Source: Blasia pusilla (Eukaryota; Marchantiophyta; Marchantiopsida; Blasiales). Taken from it: DNA of 64,000 bases. The position numbers were made by a program, and so were the translations under genes. Every line of letters begins with the position of its first letter. Position 1 is the stretch's first letter. The stretch is from the NCBI GenBank assembly GCA_050084515.1, contig CM114271.1:6820001-6884000 (forward strand). The letters are read 5' to 3'. The notes under the pieces are model-generated. The model was not told the DNA's origin. It saw only the letters and a program-made list of their open reading frames with translations, and ran no database searches. Below, piece by piece: positions 57,807 to 64,000 of the stretch.

Positions 57807-60800
57807 TCATTCACAATGTGGATGGGGTGCTTTCCAAGGATGGCGTTTTAAGTACCATTTTGCATGTATTTGTAAACCCAAGCCTACAACAATCTTCAGG
57901 AGAAACAAAGCCACGTATGTCCCAACAGCCAACAGCATCATGCGGGGCCATCTCCACCCCGAGGATCCTTCAGGAATGCAGGAGGAATACACAGGTAGCA
58001 GAATTCGCATCACCTATACAGCACACAACATCTTCACAACTTCAGGTTCAAGGACCTATCACGCTTCACACAAGATGAGGCTTCACTTCTTATTTTCCAA
58101 CATCTCCATGCTTAGTCATACTTGTAGATACAATCTCATTCACTCCACCACATTGTAGTCAGCTAAATCTTCTGATAGGATACACTCGACATAAAAGTTT
58201 GCATCTGTTGCCCATAAATTAAGCCTTACCCTAACAGAACCAAGTAACTGTTGTAGGGGCGTACATACCACACAAGCTGGAGCAAGTGGCACAAAGGCCA
58301 TTGTCTTATGTACTTCATGAGACTGGGTACTCAATGTCTGCGGAACCAAATACAACTTAAGAAAGGGCTTTCATCGAGGGACACTACAAACAACTCTCCT
58401 CGTCTAGATTAAAAAGAAAATTTACATCATGATTGTCGATTGACTACACTCGGAAAGTCCGGCTTTTCTAGTGTATGGATAAGAGACACAACCTGTGTAC
58501 AAAGAGCCTGCAGAAACTCAGAATATTGCGCTGGCTTCACTTCATTGAACTTTGAAAGAAAAGAGTGTTTAATCACATCCACGATCATTTCACAAATAAA
58601 TACCATGCCTGCATTCTGCAACAGAGGTCCTTAGTAGGCACAACTCGTCGTTGTTTACAAAAAGAGAAATAGTGTTATCGCCACCAGCTATGTAGAGAGA
58701 TAACCTTCTTGGCTTGCTTTAAGATTCAAAGGCAAGTTTGTTCAAGGCTGTTTTGAAGATCAAGGAAGTGGACAATGAGGATCACTACAAGGATACTGTA
58801 GTTAAAAACGTGTACATTCACAGTGCTATGAAAAGGGCAGCTCGAACAGCTCCCCTTCAAGATATAGAAGGTTGAGGCAGCCAGAGTCATACATAGAAAA
58901 ACTTGAGCCAGAGTGACTCTTCAGCATTTTCAACATTCTGTGCCCAAACAAACAAAACATGAGTCAAGATGTGAAACCGCTCCACCGTATCTGCATCGGC
59001 ACACGATCCCACATGTTTACCACCTCTGATCAATTCTTCCTTCAAAATCCATAACTGGACCAAACAACTGGACACTGCAAAACTATTAATGACTACCACC
59101 AGATCCACACGATAGTACTCACACATCCAACTGCGCTCTATACAACTCCTAAACCTATCACTAAAACCTCATGCACAGAAAAACTCACTTATACAGAACA
59201 TAATGAGATCAGCATTTTTTTTAAAAGAAAAAAAGATTGCGGGTGGCTTACTTCTGCAGATTCACTTACCCGCATATGCCATTTTGTGAAGCTGGTCTGT
59301 CCCCATGCGCTTGAATACATTGCTCTTTATTTCGGCAAAGTTATTGGATATCAATAGCGTCAATAGAGCATTGTTTTGGGCATTCACCGCTGCAGATAAT
59401 GTCACAGCTTGCGAGATGATAACGAGCGCATGCACAAGTATATATTGTCAAGGTCACATACTTTCCTTGTGAAACAATGGTGAAAATTCTGAAGCTCTCA
59501 ACAGGATAAACAAAAATGCTCGTCTCTGAATTCAAGATGCTGACTAAAACGAAAAGCTGAACATCCATCAATTCAGGATATAGAAAGACCTTAAAAAGGA
59601 TATGATAGATGAAAATAGCAATACACTGATCCAGAGCAAAGCGTGTCAATTCTAGTGACAGATCTTCGTCACGACAACATTCTACATTCACTGCCGAGTT
59701 CAAAAGAACCTGCAACACATCTGCTCCAAATGATTGACAAAGTTTGTCAAAGATCTGCAAATAACCATTCAATATGCACCATCAGAATCAGGGCTACAAT
59801 ATCTACAATCTCTTCAACCTTGGCTACCATTACAGAAACTTCTTGATTTACACGCTTCATCACTTTGTCAAGCAACAAGCATTCGACACACTGTGAAAAA
59901 AATGTTCCAAAAGCTCAGGACAACCTCGACTATAAATGCAAACCCAAGGGAGTTTGAGTTGCAATCTCGAAATGTGCAGATCTTGAGAGGATAAGTTACT
60001 AACCTCCAGAACATTGAATATAACATAAAGCTTTACAATCCCTTGGGATCGGATCCAGTGGTAGATAATACTGATATCTGTAAAACCACAACCAATCCCA
60101 TAGTGTGCATTCAGACTACAGCAACTTCATGACTTACTGCCACATCACAAACCAAACAGGACTCTTCAGCACAAACCCTGTCAAGTAATTGTGAAAGTTC
60201 CAACTGTGTCTCTTCCAAAATAACAGCCCCACATTCCTTGATTCCAGACACATAATTTTCAACCATCAACTAAAATTAAGTCAATTTCCTGATTTGCTGT
60301 CAATTATTCTGACTGCTCAAAAATATTCACCACAGGAAGATTCCATACAGTGTACTCACCAGCTTGCTTCAAAACTGCGACTCCGACAACAAGTACGATC
60401 AGACATCCAAAATCACAGAGTTCCGCTGCCACCAGTCTCTGACACTGCCTGCCCAAACGATTGTTAGACCAAGACTACACTGGCTTCTTTCTATTCTCAA
60501 TGTGGAGAATTCATAAACCACGACCTAGATCTATAACATTGTCAAATGATTATAATTTCAAAGACTTTGCAAAAATTGGAATTGAGATTTTCTTTGCAAG
60601 ATTCCAGCAAAAGGTGCAGAGAAAAGCTTGATGGAGTAGGAAACAAAACATGAAGCAAGCTAATCAATCCAACTAGAAGGACACTATATGAATATAGACA
60701 TCCTTTCAGTATGAATTAATACCTCCCAGCCTTTTCAATGAATCACTAGATTGTGCCCAGCAACAAAACAACATCAACACGAAGTACGAAGCACATGACC

Positions 60801-61881
60801 ATTGCCTACAGATCCGCATAAATGAATACATGGACTGATTCATCATCTCCTGTGACCCACTATGCATCCAGAAGTCGAAAATTACCTCCTTTTAATGAGT
60901 CCAACCATGCGATCCCAAATAGACATTACAATCCTCGCTGGCATCACAGTGAAGACGGAAAGAAAAGCATCCAAGCAAACGAAGAAACCGATGTCTATAA
61001 GCTGCACACAGTCAGACAATCATGATGCACAAGAGTCATACTTCCGCTTCTTAGGCAAACGGATCTGCAATAAACAAACAGGAGTACCAGTTCACGAATG
61101 AAGAATATTAGACTAGCCAAGAAAAGGAAGATGACTACGTTGGAGTGCTACAAATGATTTTACGTAGAACCCTGGCTACCCCAATCGAAACCTTGAGGAA
61201 AATAAGAACTAAATCATGTCTGCCCACAAACGATTCTTACCAGCTCACAGCGCCACGGCACATGAAACATTGTGTTATAAACCCGCTCCCTCTTTTGGTC
61301 AGTCCCCGCAGAAGACGTGCTCCTCAAGGTACTACCACCACAAAACTCCCCACGCAGATACTGCATCGGAGATAATTCCACATGTGGAGGATCTAGTATT
61401 CAATACCAAGACGAGGTATCCGGTCATATATTTAGACCAGAGATTGGCTATGTCTACATGCAGGATTAAATCTTGCATAATTCAACACATTTACCAGTAC
61501 TATCCAGTATGAGATTGGCTAAAATTGGTCTCATATGAAAATGCAAAAAACGAAAGCCTTACAATTGGAGTCGGCAGCCATTAGACGTTCCCAGTCCTTC
61601 ATCTGAGAAGTTGCAGAAGTGCCCAGCCCACTCTTAGCTGTGCTTGGGGCAGAATTATCATCCTCGGATACAGTAGGGTTCGAAGCCAACCGAGATCGCT
61701 TTTTCTTCGAGCTTTCGACTGCATTCTCGGAATTGCAATCATCATCGCGGCCTTCGTGATTTCTGTCGACAAGCCGCTGCCTCAATTCTGTCGGCCGAAA
61801 GACCGCACCAGAAGCGAGCGCAGGCTCTGACGAGCTCCCATCTGCTCCAGAAAAACCTGGAAGGCCTACTTGACTGCCCAT
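57807..61881 (-). CDS. TAPT1: TAPT1/POD1-family membrane protein, 11 exons
   Basis: Exons in order: 61881-61563, 61392-61241, 61001-60886, 60448-60360, 60077-60004, 59754-59604, 59437-59270, 58990-58893, 58615-58493, 58337-58269, 58013-57807. Phases fit throughout (1566 nt, 521 residues). The N-terminus is polar with a KKKRSR strip; MKDWERLMAADSNY opens the conserved part, then YLRGEFCGGSTLRST, RERVYNTMFHVPWRCELL, GFFVCLDAFLSVFTVMPAR, ISIIYHWIRSQGIVKLYVI, IFDKLCQSFGADVLQ, NNFAEIKSNVFKRM, TVERFHILTHVLFVWAQN, EMIVDVIKHSFLSKFNEVKP, MAFVPLAPACVV and a last membrane span. Arabidopsis POD1 is an ER protein needed for pollen-tube guidance and embryo patterning; animal TAPT1 and yeast EMP65 are relatives. 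Intron 6 is AT-AC; all others are GT-AG. The protein is a little shorter than Arabidopsis POD1, mainly at the N-terminus. The gene looks intact. Confidence 0.93.
59438..59603 (-). other. U12-type AT-AC intron in the TAPT1-like gene
   Basis: The donor reads |ATATCCTTTT, the U12 consensus. CCTTGAC (minus of 59447-59453), a match to the U12 branch site, lies about 10 nt before the acceptor ...TATAC|. Joining TATC to TTGTGCATG gives DQCIAIFIYLVHALVIISQ, which matches the spacing DQ-x9-H of the family. No GT-AG pair here keeps the conserved frame. Removal would need the minor spliceosome. Confidence 0.85.
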
Positions 61882-63313
61882 AGAAGTTCAGAATCCGTTG
61901 GCCGCCTACCGCATCTCTACCCCTTCCCAAAGCCCCCGCTCCCGCACTCGGCGGAGGAAAAGCACACCCAGAACACACAGAGTACTAGAGGCTGCAGCAC
62001 ACGGATCCCGATTATGCTCCTGCAGATCGGGATCGCTGTGCATCCTCGTGCCTTGGCCTCATCGCCGGCTCAACATTACACCCCCCAGTCCCTCGCTCAT
62101 CCAGCCGACGCAGGAAATCAGCAAAAGCCCTTTTCTTTCCCACGCACTACCCTCAGACCGCGCGCAAGAACGCCGCCCTCGAGACGATCGCACCAGCCTC
62201 CCCGCACTTCTAGCAGCATCTGCCTAGCCCCGATTACACCCTGCAGCTTCTGCACACAACCACCCGCTCCATCCTCACCGATCCCGCAACGTTCCCGGCT
62301 CCTTCACCCTGCTTCTGGATCTCTACACCTTCATCCCTCGTGCCCGCACACTCGTGGCCACTGCCTGCGAACGAAATAAAATAAACGAGAGAGCGAGAGA
62401 GAGAAGTGATTGGTGGATCTCTCGTGGAAAGCAGGATCGTTGGCTCGGCTCTCGACTTCAAAAACAAGACCTCCTCGTCAACAGCAAGTGAGTTGCTGCT
62501 GTCACTGAAATTCGCCCAAACTTCTGCTCTCCCGTTCCCTTCCCTCCCAAGAAAATTCTGTTCCATAGCCCGCACACAGGCCCCGCTGCCTCTCTGCACC
62601 ACTGCTGTAGCTTCCCCTCCCCTCCCCTCCCCCTAAGCCCCACCCACTGCACAGTGTCGATCGATCGCCCGCTCGCTCTGTGATGCAAATCGCCCTCCGT
62701 CTGTCTGTCGCGAGCGACAGTGACGATCTCGCGGCATGCAGGAGGATCTGCTGCGAGCCTGCGAGGACCTGCAGTGGCGAGCTCACTCACTCGCTTCGGT
62801 TTAGTCCGGCGGCTCGCCGTAAGCTCACAAGACAGATTCGACCGGATACCTTTCTGGATACATAGCCGTGCCAGACGCCGTAATCTGGACGGGGCGCTCT
62901 GCGCTTCCCCATATGGTGGCTTACGGGCAGCACTTCTCGGTGCGTGACGTGGACGTACAGGGCAGCTGCCATGAGTGCGTGCCTCGTGCGTGTCTCTCTA
63001 TGCCGTGAGTCCGTGTCGTTCTCGGGATCCCGTTGAGGAATACGTGGCACAGACGTTCAGGCACATGCACTTTACTGTGATCCCCAAAGCGAATTTGAGA
63101 CATATTGTTAAAGTAAAATATGCGTCCAATTATGACACGTGTCCCGTTTTCCACATATGAAATGCGGCCTCTAGCCTGTCCATGTATATTGCACTCTAGT
63201 GCTTTTTTTAGCACTTAGTTCAATATTTTTTACAAGTGTCAAAACGGGATGACTTAAGAAATCTTACGTGTCGACATGACAAGAGGGTTCCTTGAATCCC
63301 GTCCTCTTTTAAT
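61882..63313 (-). promoter_or_regulatory. Leader and promoter region of the TAPT1-like gene
   Basis: CpG-rich and pyrimidine-rich DNA with several overlapping frames on both strands that have no domains. A GAGAGAGCGAGAGAGAGA tract lies near 62386-62404 and a CCCCTCC repeat near 62615-62635. I cannot point to a TATA box. No divergent gene is evident, although the region is long enough to include one's promoter. Confidence 0.45.
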
Positions 63314-63539
63314 ACTATAAATATTATTATGGGAGAGTGCCTTCTTGAGTTGTCAACACCTTTATGTTTGACACATGGTAAGTAGGCAGCGAGAAAATGT
63401 TTCTCCTTAAACGGGCAGCAAGAAAAAAGTTTGAATTTATGTGCATCGTCATTAATCTCTTCCCTTCACAGACTATACACTAACAAAAGCTCTTCAAACA
63501 TTTTCTTATTTCCCATGCATCGCACGGGCACCTTACTAG
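63314..63539 (+). mobile_element. Non-autonomous Helitron
   Basis: The 5' end is slightly worn (CTATAAATATTATTATGGGAG). The interior shares GGGCAGCAAGAAAAAAGTTTG with the copies at 45969 and 17522. The 3' hairpin CCCATGCATCGCACGGG is followed by CACCTTACTAG and a host T. Confidence 0.75.
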
Positions 63540-64000
63540 TGTCTTCTTCTGCGCGTGATTTTCTTCTCCTCTCACATTGGTTCCATAGATAATAGGTGTC
63601 TAGTGGCTGGCAAAGGCTATTAGGGGCTCTTACAACGTAGATCTTCTTACTGTAAATCTCATCAGTTTCATTTTCCGTCTTGTGGGTAGTATATTTTTCA
63701 ACACGTTATAGAAGGGCATCTCATATAGTAAACGTAAAATTTTTTATGTCCTTTGAGAGTGTGTGACCATAAAGTACGGACAACCTCCATTTGCATCCAA
63801 AAAAGTTATACGTAATTGTTAGGGCATTAGTACCTTACGTACCCTTACATCATACCCATGTTGGGATCCTTGATAGAGTCCAACTTGCATGTATTGAGCC
63901 TAGATATATTCTCTGTTGGAGAGTAGGCTGTGATTGATTGGATATCACACATTTTTAGAGTTCATTGCAGAATATCTCTTATTGCAACTACGGTGTGTAT
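63540..64000. other. Spacer, nothing recognised
   Basis: AT-rich, no frame with a motif. Confidence 0.4.

Noticed and set aside
59437-59520. GT-AG splicing with the acceptor GGAAAG near 59465
   Set aside because: It puts the conserved block ALVIISQAVTLSA out of frame, whereas the AT-AC pair restores it exactly.
61870-62379. 169-codon plus-strand frame
   Set aside because: Antisense to the TAPT1-like gene start and promoter, low complexity, no motif.
1-64000. CRISPR array, bacterial operon or phage
   Set aside because: No regularly spaced identical repeats; introns, plant-type genes and eukaryotic mobile elements show nuclear plant DNA.
1-64000. tRNA genes
   Set aside because: I looked for A- and B-box pairs with a foldable cloverleaf on both strands and found none convincing, but reading by eye can miss one.

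Overview
The window is nuclear DNA of a land plant. The evidence is three spliced genes with plant-type homologues (ribosomal protein eL29, a TAPT1/POD1 membrane protein, and a proline-rich protein I do not recognise), a telo-box in the eL29 promoter, a 5S rRNA-derived sequence, short Helitrons and decayed Ty3/gypsy elements. Gene bodies and promoters sit in islands of higher GC (about 10.7-11.9, 23.4-27.3 and 57.8-63.2 kb) inside AT-rich repeat debris. The R2-like retrotransposons with a restriction-like endonuclease are unusual for flowering plants and hint at a bryophyte, lycophyte, fern or other non-angiosperm genome, but the species cannot be fixed from the sequence.

Layout: 0-4.4 kb unassigned AT-rich DNA; 4.6-8.26 kb a broken Ty3/gypsy element on the minus strand whose integrase ends in a PHD-like finger; 8.3-10.5 kb repeats; 11.0-11.9 kb the eL29 gene (minus) next to a two-copy ~199-bp tandem repeat; 12.3-22.9 kb repeats (a perfect 43-bp hairpin, a fold-back, a templated insertion, gypsy integrase and chromodomain fragments, Helitrons); 23.4-26.2 kb the unknown proline-rich gene (minus) and its GC-rich upstream region; 27.37-27.91 kb a retroposon made of a 5S rRNA head joined to the 3' end of a non-LTR element, with a 7-bp target duplication; 29.3-30.2 kb another gypsy relic; 33.25-40.0 kb an R2-like non-LTR element interrupted by a gypsy-derived insertion (36.27-39.22 kb); 41.25-45.74 kb a second, near full-length R2-like copy with an 8-bp target duplication; 45.97-46.37 kb two Helitrons tail to tail; 46.4-57 kb mostly unassigned; 57.8-61.9 kb the 11-exon TAPT1/POD1 gene (minus) with one AT-AC (U12-type) intron; 61.9-63.3 kb its upstream region; 63.3-63.5 kb another Helitron.

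The genes are unrelated in function: translation (eL29), ER or membrane biology (TAPT1/POD1), unknown. The mobile elements do connect. The R2-like family supplies the kind of 3' end that the 5S-headed retroposon carries, so the two look like an autonomous/parasite pair of the SINE3 type. One gypsy family, present as three relics, carries a PHD finger where chromoviruses carry a chromodomain, and its LTR holds a conserved row of hairpins around the TATA box.
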